Made by a program: the position numbers and the translations under genes. From Halorussus aquaticus (GTDB lineage Archaea; Halobacteriota; Halobacteria; Halobacteriales; Haladaptataceae), in contig NZ_CP100400.1 of NCBI RefSeq assembly GCF_024218795.1, positions 3,472,001 through 3,536,000 of the forward strand: a stretch of 64,000 bases of DNA. The letters are read 5' to 3'. Below are positions 33,278-41,969 of this stretch, one piece after another. Below the pieces are notes generated by a model, which did no database searches, had not been told where the DNA came from, and saw only the letters and a list, made by a program, of their open reading frames with translations. Position 1 is the first letter of the stretch; each line of letters starts with the position of its first letter.

Positions 33278-33850
33278 ATGTACAAACGGGTTAGACTCAA
33301 AGATACGGTCGAGGTACCCCCAGAACACCTCGCAGAGGTGACGCCGGAGCTAGTGAAGCGGCTTCTGCAGGACAAGTTGGAGGGACGAATGGACGAAGAC
33401 GTCGGAAGCGTCGTCAGTGTCGTGAACGTCAACGACATCGGCGACGGTGCAGTGCTTCCGAACAGACCGGGCGTGTACTACGAGGCCGACTTCGACGCGG
33501 TCACGTACGACCCCCAGATGCAGGAAGTCGTGGACGGCGAAATCGTGGAGGTCGTCAACTTCGGTGCCTTCGTCGGCATCGGTCCGGTGGACGGCCTGCT
33601 CCACGTCTCGCAGATCTCCGACGAGTACCTCGCGTACGACGAAGAGGGCCAGATGCTCGCGTCTCGCGAATCGAACCGCACGCTCGGCGTCGGCGACTCG
33701 GTGCGAGCGCGCATCGTCACCAAGAGCATCGACGAGCGCAATCCGCGCGAGAGCAAGATCGGTCTCACGGCCAAGCAGGTCGGTCTCGGCAAGCACGGCT
33801 GGCTGAAAGAGGAACGCGAGAAGCGTCAGGCCACCACCGAGAGTGAATAA
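33278..33850 (+). CDS. rpo7: DNA-directed RNA polymerase subunit Rpo7 (E')
   Basis: This is the stalk subunit of archaeal RNA polymerase, homologous to Rpb7. Its 190 residues contain an N-terminal RNP-like domain (MYKRVRLKDTVEVPPEHL) and a C-terminal S1 domain (about 82-165, GEIVEVVNFGAFVGIGPVDG) that binds nascent RNA. It starts one base after the PIN gene stop and is followed by spt4 after two bases, so the transcription genes are tightly coupled. Confidence 0.96.
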   Translation: MYKRVRLKDTVEVPPEHLAEVTPELVKRLLQDKLEGRMDEDVGSVVSVVNVNDIGDGAVLPNRPGVYYEADFDAVTYDPQMQEVVDGEIVEVVNFGAFVGIGPVDGLLHVSQISDEYLAYDEEGQMLASRESNRTLGVGDSVRARIVTKSIDERNPRESKIGLTAKQVGLGKHGWLKEEREKRQATTESE

Positions 33851-33852
33851 CG

Positions 33853-34050
33853 ATGGCTAGCAACCGCCTCGCCTGCCGCGAATGTCACGCCGTGGCCGAA
33901 CCCGACGAGGACACCTGTCCCATCTGCGGTTCGACCAGCCTCACCGAGGACTGGAGCGGCTTCGTCATCATCGCGCACCCCGACGAGAGCCAGATCGCCG
34001 AGGAGATGGAAGTGACCGAACCGGGCAAGTACGCGCTGAAAGTCCGGTAA
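33853..34050 (+). CDS. spt4: Transcription elongation factor Spt4
   Basis: The 65-residue protein has one zinc finger: CRECHAV at residues 8-11 and CPICGSTSL near 22-25. The conserved LTEDWSGFVIIAHPDESQIAE lets it pair with Spt5. It was formerly labelled RNA polymerase subunit E''. It follows rpo7 with a two-base gap, the conserved archaeal order. Confidence 0.95.
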   Translation: MASNRLACRECHAVAEPDEDTCPICGSTSLTEDWSGFVIIAHPDESQIAEEMEVTEPGKYALKVR

Positions 34051-34066
34051 CCGCTACTGATTCACC

Positions 34067-34621
34067 GTGAGCGACGTTCTCGTCACCTTGCCCGCGGAGA
34101 TGCGCGGGGAACTCAAGGAGCCGATGGGACCGATTTTCACCGACGCCGAGCGCCTGCTGGCGGCGGCGGGCGACGGGCCGCTCGTCGCGGTGGGCGACGT
34201 GGTGACCTACCATCTCGAACGCGCTGGCGTCGCGCCCGACGTGGCCGTGGTGGACGGCCTGACCGAGCGGGAGGCGGTCGATGACGACGTGGCAGCGGGC
34301 GTCGCCAGACTCGGCGAATCTGCACGCGAGGTTCACGTCGAGAACCCCGCCGCGACCGTCACCCGCGAGATGGTGGAGGCGCTCCGCGAGGCGATCGCCG
34401 ACCCCGACCCGACCGTCGTCGTGGTCGAGGGCGAGGAGGACCTCGTCACCCTCCCGGCAATCGTGGCCGCACCGCTGGGCGCGAGCGTAGTGTACGGTCA
34501 GCCGAGCGAGGGGATGGTCCTCGCCGACGTGACCGCGGACGCCAAGGAGAGGATGCGCGACCTCTTGAGCCGAATGGACGGCGACGCCGACGCTCTGTTC
34601 GAGATTCTGGACGCGACGTAG
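34067..34621 (+). CDS. GTP-dependent dephospho-CoA kinase (DUF359)
   Basis: This enzyme catalyses the last step of coenzyme A synthesis in archaea, using GTP. The 184-residue protein begins at GTG 34067 (VLVTLPAEMRGELKEPMGPI). Conserved parts are LVAVGDVVTYHL, VAVVDGLTEREAV and VVVEGEEDLVTLPAIVAAPLG. All are hallmarks of the DUF359 family. It lies in the supercluster 16 bases after spt4, an arrangement shared by many archaea. Confidence 0.92.
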   Translation: MSDVLVTLPAEMRGELKEPMGPIFTDAERLLAAAGDGPLVAVGDVVTYHLERAGVAPDVAVVDGLTEREAVDDDVAAGVARLGESAREVHVENPAATVTREMVEALREAIADPDPTVVVVEGEEDLVTLPAIVAAPLGASVVYGQPSEGMVLADVTADAKERMRDLLSRMDGDADALFEILDAT

Positions 34622-34707
34622 CTGCGGTCCGCGGCCGAGCCAGGTTGTTCACTTCGAAATCCTTTTACAACGTTCACAGCCAATAACAGAGTAACTGAGC
34701 GATACAC

Positions 34708-35025
34708 ATGGAAGTTGAAATCCTCTCCGAGGAGCAGAATCCGATGCTCCACCGGTCCGAAGTGCGGTTCCAGATAGTTCACGACGAAGCGACGCCCTCC
34801 CGGCTCTCGGTCCGCGACAGTCTCGCGGCGAAGTTGGACAAGGATTCGAGCGAAGTCGTGGTCCACGAGATGAACACCAAGTTCGGAATGCGCAAGACCG
34901 TCGGCTACGCGAAGGTCTACGACAGCCCCGAACACGCCCGCGACGTCGAGCAGGAGTACATGCTCGAACGCAACAAGATCGCCGCTGACGCCGACGCCGA
35001 ACCCGAGGCGGAGGAGGCCGAATAA
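34708..35025 (+). CDS. rps24e: Ribosomal protein eS24
   Basis: This 105-residue small-subunit protein has the sequence features [36 protein letters not shown] and [14 protein letters not shown], and an acidic tail ([12 protein letters not shown]) typical of halophiles. CCTTTTACAA at 34661-34670 lies about 37 bp upstream as a possible promoter, so this gene may start a sub-operon. Its TAA overlaps the next ATG by one base (TAATG). Confidence 0.96.
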   Translation: MEVEILSEEQNPMLHRSEVRFQIVHDEATPSRLSVRDSLAAKLDKDSSEVVVHEMNTKFGMRKTVGYAKVYDSPEHARDVEQEYMLERNKIAADADAEPEAEEAE

Positions 35026-35159
35026 TGGCGCGTAACGAGATGTACGACGACGACGGGACGACCGACAAAGAGACCTGCACCCGGTGTGGCGACGCGTTCC
35101 TCGCCGACCACGGCGACCGCCTCCACTGCGGTCGGTGTGGCTACACCGAGTGGAAGTAG
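35025..35159 (+). CDS. rps27ae: Ribosomal protein eS31 (S27ae)
   Basis: This 44-residue zinc-finger protein of the small subunit has CTRCGDAF at 18-21 and CGRCGYTEW at 36-39. It lacks the ubiquitin fusion of eukaryotes, as expected. Its start overlaps the eS24 stop by one base, which implies translational coupling. Confidence 0.96.
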   Translation: MARNEMYDDDGTTDKETCTRCGDAFLADHGDRLHCGRCGYTEWK

Positions 35160-35219
35160 GGCGATGCGCCGAGCGGAAGCGAACTGCATCGTGAAAACGC
35201 GAACGGCGACGAAGGAGCC

Positions 35220-36827
35220 GTGAGCGAGCGAATGCGCGTCCTCGGCATCGAGGGCACCGCGTGGGCCGCGAGCGCCGCGGTCTACGACGAAGACGCCGAC
35301 TCAGTTTTTATCGAAACCGACGCCTATCAGCCCGATAGCGGCGGGATTCACCCGCGCGAGGCCGCCGAACACATGAGCGACGCCGTCCCCGAAGTCGTCG
35401 AGACCGCCTTGGCCGAGGCCGACGGCGATATCGACGCGGTCTCGTTCTCGCGCGGGCCGGGTCTCGGTCCCTGCCTGCGGACGGTCGGCACCGCCGCGCG
35501 AGCGCTCGCCCAGACGCTCGACGTGCCCCTCGTCGGCGTCAACCACATGGTGGCTCACCTCGAAATCGGCCGCCAGCAGTCGGGGTTCGACTCCCCGGTC
35601 TGCCTGAACGCCTCGGGCGCGAACGCCCACGTGCTGGGGTACCGCAACGGCCGGTACCGCGTGCTGGGCGAGACGATGGACACCGGCGTCGGCAACGCCA
35701 TCGACAAGTTCACGCGCCACGTCGGGTGGTCCCACCCCGGCGGACCGAAGGTCGAGGAGGCCGCGAAAGACGGCGAGTACGTCGAACTCCCCTACGTCGT
35801 CAAGGGGATGGACTTCTCGTTCTCGGGCATCATGAGCGCCGCCAAGGACGCGTATGATGATGGGACACCCGTCGAGGACGTCTGCTACTCCCTGCAGGAG
35901 AACGTCTTCGCCATGCTGACCGAAGTCGCCGAGCGCGCCCTCTCGCTGACCGGAAGCGACGAACTCGTGCTGGGCGGCGGCGTCGGGCAGAACGCCCGCC
36001 TCCGCGAGATGCTCGGCGAGATGTGCGACCAGCGCGGCGCGTCGTTCCACGCCCCGGAACCGCGATTCCTCCGGGACAACGCCGGGATGATTGCGGTCCT
36101 CGGCGCGGAGATGGCTCGCGCTGGCGACACCATCTCGGTCGAGGAGTCGGCGGTGGACCCGGACTTCCGGCCCGACCAAGTGGACGTGACGTGGCGGAGC
36201 GACGAGGAGTCCGTGGCCGTCTGGCGCGAGAACGGTGCGGAAGTGAAGGGTGCAGAGGCCACCGTCGAAATCGGCGACGAGCGCGTCACGAAGCGCCGCC
36301 TGCCGAAGCGCTACCGCCACCCGGAACTCGACGCGCGACTCCGGCGCGACCGGACGGTCCTCGAAGCGCGCCTGACCAGCGAGGCCCGGCGACACGGCGT
36401 TCCGACCCCGGTGGTCTACGACGTGGACCCCCGAGAGGGCGTGCTGGTGTTCGAGTGCGTGGGCGAGGCCGACCTCCGCGAGAATCTCACGCCGGACCGC
36501 GTGCGCGACGTGGCCCAGCACCTCGCCGCGATTCACGCCGCGGGGTTCGTCCACGGCGACCCGACGACGCGGAACGTCAGGGTCGGGCGACGCGACGGGC
36601 CGCCCGGCCCGGACCGGACGTACCTCATCGACTTCGGACTGGGCTACTACACCGACGACGCCGAGGACTACGCGATGGACCTCCACGTCTTCGCCCAGAG
36701 CCTCGCCGGGACCTCGGACGACGCCGAGGAGCTACGACGCGAGTTCGAGGCGGCGTACGCCGAGGCGGGCGACGATACGGTGCTGACTCGGCTTCGAGCG
36801 GTCGAAGGCCGCGGGCGCTACCAGTGA
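35220..36827 (+). CDS. KEOPS complex fusion Kae1-Bud32
   Basis: This is a fused tRNA N6-threonylcarbamoyltransferase and its small kinase/ATPase partner, responsible for t6A in tRNA. The 535-residue chain has Kae1 at about 1-325, with the metal ligands HMVAH in PLVGVNHMVAHLEIGRQ, NASGANAHVLGY and LGGGVGQNARLREM. Bud32 follows at about 335-535, with HGDPTTRNVRVG, IDFGLGYYTDDAEDYAMDL and a C-terminal Arg-rich tail. The GTG at 35220 gives SERMRVLGIEGTAWAASAA, the Kae1 N terminus. It is the last member of the aIF2-gamma supercluster, about 60 bp after eS31. Confidence 0.96.
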   Translation: MSERMRVLGIEGTAWAASAAVYDEDADSVFIETDAYQPDSGGIHPREAAEHMSDAVPEVVETALAEADGDIDAVSFSRGPGLGPCLRTVGTAARALAQTLDVPLVGVNHMVAHLEIGRQQSGFDSPVCLNASGANAHVLGYRNGRYRVLGETMDTGVGNAIDKFTRHVGWSHPGGPKVEEAAKDGEYVELPYVVKGMDFSFSGIMSAAKDAYDDGTPVEDVCYSLQENVFAMLTEVAERALSLTGSDELVLGGGVGQNARLREMLGEMCDQRGASFHAPEPRFLRDNAGMIAVLGAEMARAGDTISVEESAVDPDFRPDQVDVTWRSDEESVAVWRENGAEVKGAEATVEIGDERVTKRRLPKRYRHPELDARLRRDRTVLEARLTSEARRHGVPTPVVYDVDPREGVLVFECVGEADLRENLTPDRVRDVAQHLAAIHAAGFVHGDPTTRNVRVGRRDGPPGPDRTYLIDFGLGYYTDDAEDYAMDLHVFAQSLAGTSDDAEELRREFEAAYAEAGDDTVLTRLRAVEGRGRYQ

Positions 36828-36961
36828 GGTCTCGGTCCTCATACCGACCGCCACGCGGACGACGACCACCGATGAACGCCTGCGATGGCCGTGGCGGACC
36901 TCGCACCACCGCTCCGTCTCGGCCCACCAACTTCTTTCGGGCGGCGGTCGAGTACCTCCCT

Positions 36962-37201
36962 ATGGACGACGAACTCGAGTGTCACGCGGACGGTAGCTTC
37001 GAGTACGGCGACCGGGACGGCTATCTGGACGAGGTGGACGGCGGCACGGTCGGCGTCGACTCCGACGGTAGCCTCGTCAACCTGAACGTCAAGGTCACCG
37101 AACGCGAGGAGTTCGTACACGCGAGAGCCAAACTCACCCCCGAGGAGGCCCGCGAGGTCGGCGAGTGGCTCCTCGACTTCGCCGACCGCACCGAGGAGTG
37201 A
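36962..37201 (+). CDS. Small conserved haloarchaeal protein (DUF6360-like)
   Basis: The 79-residue acidic protein is MDDELECHADGSFEYGDRDG, then a beta-rich core (TVGVDSDGSLVNLNVKVTER) and a helix (LTPEEAREVGEWLLDFADRT). The frame is open back to 36023, but that part overlaps kae1-bud32 in another frame; the ATG at 36962 is the natural start. It resembles the haloarchaeal DUF6360 group. No catalytic motif is visible. Confidence 0.65.
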   Translation: MDDELECHADGSFEYGDRDGYLDEVDGGTVGVDSDGSLVNLNVKVTEREEFVHARAKLTPEEAREVGEWLLDFADRTEE

Positions 37202-37306
37202 CTCTCGGCGGACCTCGTTCGAGTCGTCTCGCGGTCCGCCGCGGGAACCGTTCCGCTTTCGACCGTAGCCAAAGCACTTTATCCCTCTCCGCCGTATTTC
37301 TCTCAC

Positions 37307-37582
37307 ATGGCAGACAAACCTACCACCGGCGAACTGTTCGGCGTTCCGTACAACTTCGAGCGACCGAGCATCGGACGGATGCTCTCGTCGTACTGGAAAC
37401 CCGACGAGGGGATGCTGGTGGACAAGCCCTTCGGCATCGGCTACACGCTCAACCTCGCCAACTGGCGGTCGTGGATAGTGCTGGCCGTCGCTGGCGCGCT
37501 CCTCTGGCACGAGCGCAAGAACGAGCAACAGGAACTGACCGCCGAGGGCGGTCCGGTCGAAGTCGTCGTGGACGACGACTGA
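37307..37582 (+). CDS. DUF5808 membrane protein
   Basis: The 91-residue protein has the DUF5808 pattern: FGVPYNFERPSIGRMLSSYW, then DKPFGIGYTLNLANWRSWIV leading into one hydrophobic helix (about 57-72) and an acidic tail. It probably sits in the membrane with the N terminus in the cytosol. CTTTATCC lies about 30 bp before the ATG as a possible promoter. Function unknown. Confidence 0.78.
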   Translation: MADKPTTGELFGVPYNFERPSIGRMLSSYWKPDEGMLVDKPFGIGYTLNLANWRSWIVLAVAGALLWHERKNEQQELTAEGGPVEVVVDDD

Positions 37583-37750
37583 GGACGCCGACTCTCTTCC
37601 GCCAGTTTCGGTCGATGGTGCTTCGCGACTGTCCAGTCGCTACGCAGGCCCTGTAACAGCGACAGGAAGCGATAGCAGCAGGACCAGAGTTCCCCCGGTC
37701 TACAGCGTTCTCTCTCTTGGCGGTCGCCCGAGTGCCGTCGGACTTCCGAG

Positions 37751-37760
37751 CAGTTATAAC
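37751..37760 (+). promoter_or_regulatory. TATA-like box of uppP
   Basis: CAGTTATAAC ends 22 bp before the ATG at 37783. This is the expected spacing for a leaderless transcript. It supports the downstream ATG rather than the open-frame extension to 37717. Confidence 0.5.
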
Positions 37761-37782
37761 CGCGGGCGAACGCCCATCGAAT

Positions 37783-38706
37783 ATGAATCGGTCCGCGCTC
37801 GTCGCCGTCGCCGCCGGAGCGTTACAGGGCGTCTTCGAGTGGTTACCCATCTCCAGCGAGGGCAACATCACCGTCTTCCTGACCGCGCTCGGGTCCTCGC
37901 CCGAGGCCGCGGTCCAGTTCTCGCTGTTCCTCCACGCCGGAACTGCGCTCTCGGCCGCGGTGTACTACCGCGACGAGTTGCGCGACGTGCTGGCCGCGCT
38001 CCCCCACTGGCGGCCGGGGTCGGCGTTCGACCCCGGAAACTCGGTCGCTGCGGACGTATCGGACGCTCCGGGTGCCGCGGGCGCGCCGAGCGCGGGCGCA
38101 GGAAGCGCGGACCGTCGCGTCGCGAGTGGGCGCGCCGCCAGCCAGCGCCCGACCCTCTCGTTCCTCGGCGTCGCGACGCTGGCGTCCGGCGTCGTGGGCA
38201 TCGCGGCCTACGCCACGCTGGACCGCGTCGTCTCCGCGCTCACGGGCGGCGCGTTCGTCGCGCTGGTCGGCGTCCTGCTCGTGCTGACGGGCGTCCTCCA
38301 GCGGGTCGCCGACGACTTCGAGTTCGGCGGCCGCGAGTCGCCGGACCTCGTCGACGCCGTGCTGGTCGGCGCGCTGCAGGGTCTGGCCATCCTCCCGGGC
38401 GTCTCCCGGTCGGGCACTACCACTTCGGCCCTGCTCTTCCGGGGTCACGACGGCCCGTCGTCGTTCCGACTCTCGTTCCTGCTGTCGATTCCGGCCGCGC
38501 TCGGCGCTGGCGTACTCGTCCTCCTCGACACCGGCGTTCCGGAGGTCGCGCCGACCGAGGCGGCGCTCGCGCTCGGTACCGCCGCGGTCGTCGGTTACCT
38601 CACCATCGACGCGCTGATGCGAGTCGTCGAGCGCGTGCCCTTCTGGAGCGTCTGCGTGGGACTGGGCGCGCTGGCCATTCTCGGAGGCGGCGCGCTGGCG
38701 ATATAG
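37783..38706 (+). CDS. uppP: Undecaprenyl-diphosphatase-like phosphatase UppP (BacA)
   Basis: This membrane enzyme removes phosphate from polyprenyl diphosphate carriers; in haloarchaea the carrier would be dolichol phosphate for glycan assembly. The 307-residue form starts MNRSALVAVAAGALQGVFEW. The family motifs are FEWLPISSEGN (the usual E-WLPISS-G) and PGVSRSGTTTSALLFRG. Eight or so membrane helices are predicted, with an unusual Ala/Gly/Ser-rich cytoplasmic insert near 87-125. It links the precursor genes that follow to lipid-carrier recycling. Confidence 0.9.
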   Translation: MNRSALVAVAAGALQGVFEWLPISSEGNITVFLTALGSSPEAAVQFSLFLHAGTALSAAVYYRDELRDVLAALPHWRPGSAFDPGNSVAADVSDAPGAAGAPSAGAGSADRRVASGRAASQRPTLSFLGVATLASGVVGIAAYATLDRVVSALTGGAFVALVGVLLVLTGVLQRVADDFEFGGRESPDLVDAVLVGALQGLAILPGVSRSGTTTSALLFRGHDGPSSFRLSFLLSIPAALGAGVLVLLDTGVPEVAPTEAALALGTAAVVGYLTIDALMRVVERVPFWSVCVGLGALAILGGGALAI

Positions 38707-38847
38707 CGGGAACCGTTCGGCGTACCGACGACCGTCGGCGGTGTCGGCGACACCGGCCGATGCGACCGAGACTCGACTTCGAACCACTTCGGCCGAGCGA
38801 GCGCAGGAAGCCGAAAGTTCATGCCCCTTCTTGTCGATGTTTCATCT

Positions 38848-40089
38848 ATGACTGTTCGCGCCGCCGTCGTGCTGGCCGCGGGAGAGGGGACTCGCTTGCG
38901 TCCGCTGACCCGTAACCGTCCGAAACCGATGCTTCCGGCCGCTGACAGACCGATTCTCGAACACGTCTTCGACGCGCTCATCGGGGCGGGCGTCGAGCGC
39001 CTCCACGTCGTCGTCGGGTACAAGCGCGACCGCGTGCAGAACCACTTCGGGCCGACCTACCGGAACGTCCCCGTCAACTACGTCGTACAGGACAAACAGT
39101 TGGGGAGCGGTCACGCCCTCCTGCAGGCCCGCGAGGCGGTCGAAGACGAGGACGGCTTCCTCGTGGTCAACGGCGACCAAGTCATCGAGCGCCAGATGGT
39201 CGCCGACGTCCTCGACGCCTTCGAGGAGAATCACGGGAGCGCGACCCTCGCGGTGACCGAGCAGGCCGACGTCTCCCACTACGGCGCGGTCGTGATGGAC
39301 GGCGACCGCGTGGTCGAACTTGTCGAGAAACCCGAGACCGACGACTACCGCCTGCTCAACGCCGGGGTGTACGCCTTCGCCCCGTCCATCTTCGAGGCCA
39401 TCGAGGAGACTCCCCGCGTGCGGGGCGAACTCGCGCTGACCGACACGCTGGTCCGGTTGCTCGACGGCGACCGAGACGCATCGGACGGGGAAGGTGCGTC
39501 GGACCCGGAGACGACGGTCCGGGGCGTCGTGACCGAGGAACTCTGGGAGGACGCCACCTACCCGTGGGACCTGCTCGACGTGTCCAGCGATCTGCTGGTC
39601 CACGGCCGGGTCACCGAACCCGAGCGCGAGGAGTCGGTCTGGGTCGCCGACAGCGCGACGATTCACGAGGACGCCACCCTCCAGGGCCCGGTCGTCGTCG
39701 GCCCGGACACCGAGGTCCGACCCGGTGCGGTCGTCGGTCCGTACGCCGCGCTCGGCCGGAACGCCACGGTCGGCGCGAACGCGGTGGTCTCGCGGTCGGT
39801 GCTGGACACCGACACCCGCGTCGGTCCCAACTCCACCTTGCTGGACTGCGTGACCGGGCAGGGAGTCTCGCTCGGTGCGGACGCCACGGTTCCGGGCGGA
39901 CCTGGCGACGTGCGAGTCGGCGATACGGTCTTCGAGGGCCAGCGACTCGGCGCGCTACTTGCCGACCGCGTCCGCGCGGACGGTGACGTGAGCTTCGCCC
40001 CGGGCACGCTGGTCGGCCCGAACGCTCACCTCCGGACTGGCGTGACCGTTTCCGAAAATATAAGCGAACACGCCGAGGTGTTTCGATGA
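38848..40089 (+). CDS. GlmU-like bifunctional sugar nucleotidyltransferase / left-handed beta-helix protein
   Basis: The 413-residue protein has an N-terminal nucleotidyltransferase domain (VLAAGEGTRLRPLTRNRPKP) at about 1-240. A C-terminal left-handed parallel beta-helix follows (about 260-413), with hexapeptide repeats such as VVVGPDTEVRPGAVVGPYAA. It probably makes UDP-GlcNAc from GlcN-1-P by acetylation and uridylyl transfer. The ATG at 38848 gives MTVRAAVVLAAGEG and is preferred to 38821. Transcription continues into glmS, whose ATG is 42 bp later. Confidence 0.88.
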   Translation: MTVRAAVVLAAGEGTRLRPLTRNRPKPMLPAADRPILEHVFDALIGAGVERLHVVVGYKRDRVQNHFGPTYRNVPVNYVVQDKQLGSGHALLQAREAVEDEDGFLVVNGDQVIERQMVADVLDAFEENHGSATLAVTEQADVSHYGAVVMDGDRVVELVEKPETDDYRLLNAGVYAFAPSIFEAIEETPRVRGELALTDTLVRLLDGDRDASDGEGASDPETTVRGVVTEELWEDATYPWDLLDVSSDLLVHGRVTEPEREESVWVADSATIHEDATLQGPVVVGPDTEVRPGAVVGPYAALGRNATVGANAVVSRSVLDTDTRVGPNSTLLDCVTGQGVSLGADATVPGGPGDVRVGDTVFEGQRLGALLADRVRADGDVSFAPGTLVGPNAHLRTGVTVSENISEHAEVFR

Positions 40090-40131
40090 CATGAACGACG
40101 CATCGTGGCGAACGACCGGAGGGGGTCGCTG

Positions 40132-41922
40132 ATGTGCGGCATTATCGGCTGTGCAGGCCGGGGTGACGAGACCCTCGACGTCCTCCTCGACGGCCTCGAA
40201 GGCCTCGAGTACCGCGGCTACGACTCGGCGGGGGTCGCGCTCTCGAACGGGAGCCTCTCGGTCTGCAAGCGCGAGGGCGAGATACGCCGCCTCCAGCAGG
40301 CCGTCACCGGCGACCTCGTCGGGCCTGTCGGCATCGGCCACACGCGGTGGAGCACCCACGGGCCGCCGAGCGACGCCAACGCACACCCGCACACCGACTG
40401 TGCAGGCGACGTGGCGGTCGTCCACAACGGCATCGTGGAGAACTACGCCGACCTCCGGGCGGAACTGGCCGACCGCGGCCACGACTTCGACAGCGACACC
40501 GACACCGAGGTCGTCCCGCACCTCATCGAGGAGGAACTCGCCGACGGCGCGACCTTCGAGGAGGCGTTCCGCGCCGCGGTCGCACGACTCGAAGGCAGTT
40601 ACGCGCTGGCCGCGGTCTCGTCCGGGTCGGAGGCCATCCTCGCCACGCGCCACGACTCGCCGCTGGTCGTCGGCGTCGGCGACGACGCCGCCTACATCGC
40701 CAGCGACGTGCCCGCGTTCCTCGACTACACCGACCGCGTGGTCTATCTGGAGGACGGCGAGTTCGCCCGCCTCGAATCCGGGTCGTGGACGGTCTCCGAT
40801 GCTGACGGTCGTCTCCTCGATAAATCTGTCTCGCGCGTCGAGTGGGACGCCGAGGAGACAGCCAAGAGCGGGTACGACCACTACATGCTCAAGGAGATTC
40901 ACGAGCAACCGCGCGCGCTCCGGAAGTGCCTACGGGGCCGCGTGGACGAACTGACCGGCGCGGTGGACGTCGAGGCGCTCGACGGGTTGAACCCCTCGTC
41001 TGTCCAGTTCGTGGCCTGCGGCACGTCGTACCACGCCGCGCTCCACGGCGCGAGCGCCCTCCGCGAAGCGGGCGTCCACGCACAGGCGTTCCTCGCCAGC
41101 GAGTACGCCACCGCGCCCGCGCCGGTCACCGACGACACGCTCGTCGTCGGCATCACCCAGAGCGGCGAGACGGCCGACACCCTCTCGGCGCTGCGAGAGG
41201 CCCGGAAGCGGGGCGTCGAGACGCTGGCCATGACCAACGTCGTGGGTTCGACCGCGGCCCGCGAGTGCGACCGGGCGCTGTTCATCCGCGCCGGACCCGA
41301 AATCGGCGTCGCGGCCACCAAGACGTTCTCCTCGCAGGTCGTCGCGGCCAACTTGCTGTCGGCCTCGCTGGCCCCGCAGAGCGACGCCCGCGAGGTGGTC
41401 GAGGCGCTGCGCGACCTACCGGGGCAGGTTCAGGAGGTGCTGGACTCCTCGCGCGCCGAGCGGGTGGCCGAACAGTTCTTAGACAGCGAGGGCTACTTCT
41501 TCGTCGGCCGCGGCTACCATCACCCGGTCGCGTTGGAGGGCGCGTTGAAACTGAAGGAGATAACCTACAAACACGCCGAAGGCTTCCCGGCTGGCGAACT
41601 GAAGCACGGTCCGCTCGCGCTCGTGACCGAGGAGACGCCGGTGTTCGCGCTCGTGACCGGCAACGGGACGGAGGCGACGAAGACCGTCGGAAACGTGAAG
41701 GAAGTCGAAGCGCGGGACGCGCCGGTAGTGACGGTGACCGACGGGGTCTCGGACGTCGAGCGGTACGCAGACGCGGTACTGGAGATACCCGAGACGCATC
41801 CGCGAGTGGCTCCGGTGTTGGCGAACGTGCAGTTGCAACTGGTCGCGTACCACGTGGCGAAGAAACTCGGTCGGAGTATCGACAAACCGCGTAATCTGGC
41901 GAAGAGCGTTACCGTGGAGTGA
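40132..41922 (+). CDS. glmS: Glutamine-fructose-6-phosphate aminotransferase GlmS
   Basis: This enzyme makes glucosamine 6-phosphate from fructose 6-phosphate and glutamine, the entry to amino-sugar synthesis. The start at 40132 places the catalytic Cys at residue 2 (MCGIIGCAGRGDETL), as the N-terminal nucleophile needs; the longer frame from 40105 would bury it. Glutaminase motifs GIGHTRWSTHG and NGIVENYADL and two SIS domains (CGTSYHAAL, TQSGETADTL) follow. A GGAGGGGG sequence stands 6 bp before the ATG. Together with Pgi and the GlmU-like protein it supplies UDP-GlcNAc for the glycan cluster. Confidence 0.95.
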   Translation: MCGIIGCAGRGDETLDVLLDGLEGLEYRGYDSAGVALSNGSLSVCKREGEIRRLQQAVTGDLVGPVGIGHTRWSTHGPPSDANAHPHTDCAGDVAVVHNGIVENYADLRAELADRGHDFDSDTDTEVVPHLIEEELADGATFEEAFRAAVARLEGSYALAAVSSGSEAILATRHDSPLVVGVGDDAAYIASDVPAFLDYTDRVVYLEDGEFARLESGSWTVSDADGRLLDKSVSRVEWDAEETAKSGYDHYMLKEIHEQPRALRKCLRGRVDELTGAVDVEALDGLNPSSVQFVACGTSYHAALHGASALREAGVHAQAFLASEYATAPAPVTDDTLVVGITQSGETADTLSALREARKRGVETLAMTNVVGSTAARECDRALFIRAGPEIGVAATKTFSSQVVAANLLSASLAPQSDAREVVEALRDLPGQVQEVLDSSRAERVAEQFLDSEGYFFVGRGYHHPVALEGALKLKEITYKHAEGFPAGELKHGPLALVTEETPVFALVTGNGTEATKTVGNVKEVEARDAPVVTVTDGVSDVERYADAVLEIPETHPRVAPVLANVQLQLVAYHVAKKLGRSIDKPRNLAKSVTVE

Positions 41923-41969
41923 AATTCGGACGATCGCTCTCCGCTATAGCAGTTGGTCCTGTTCGTCTC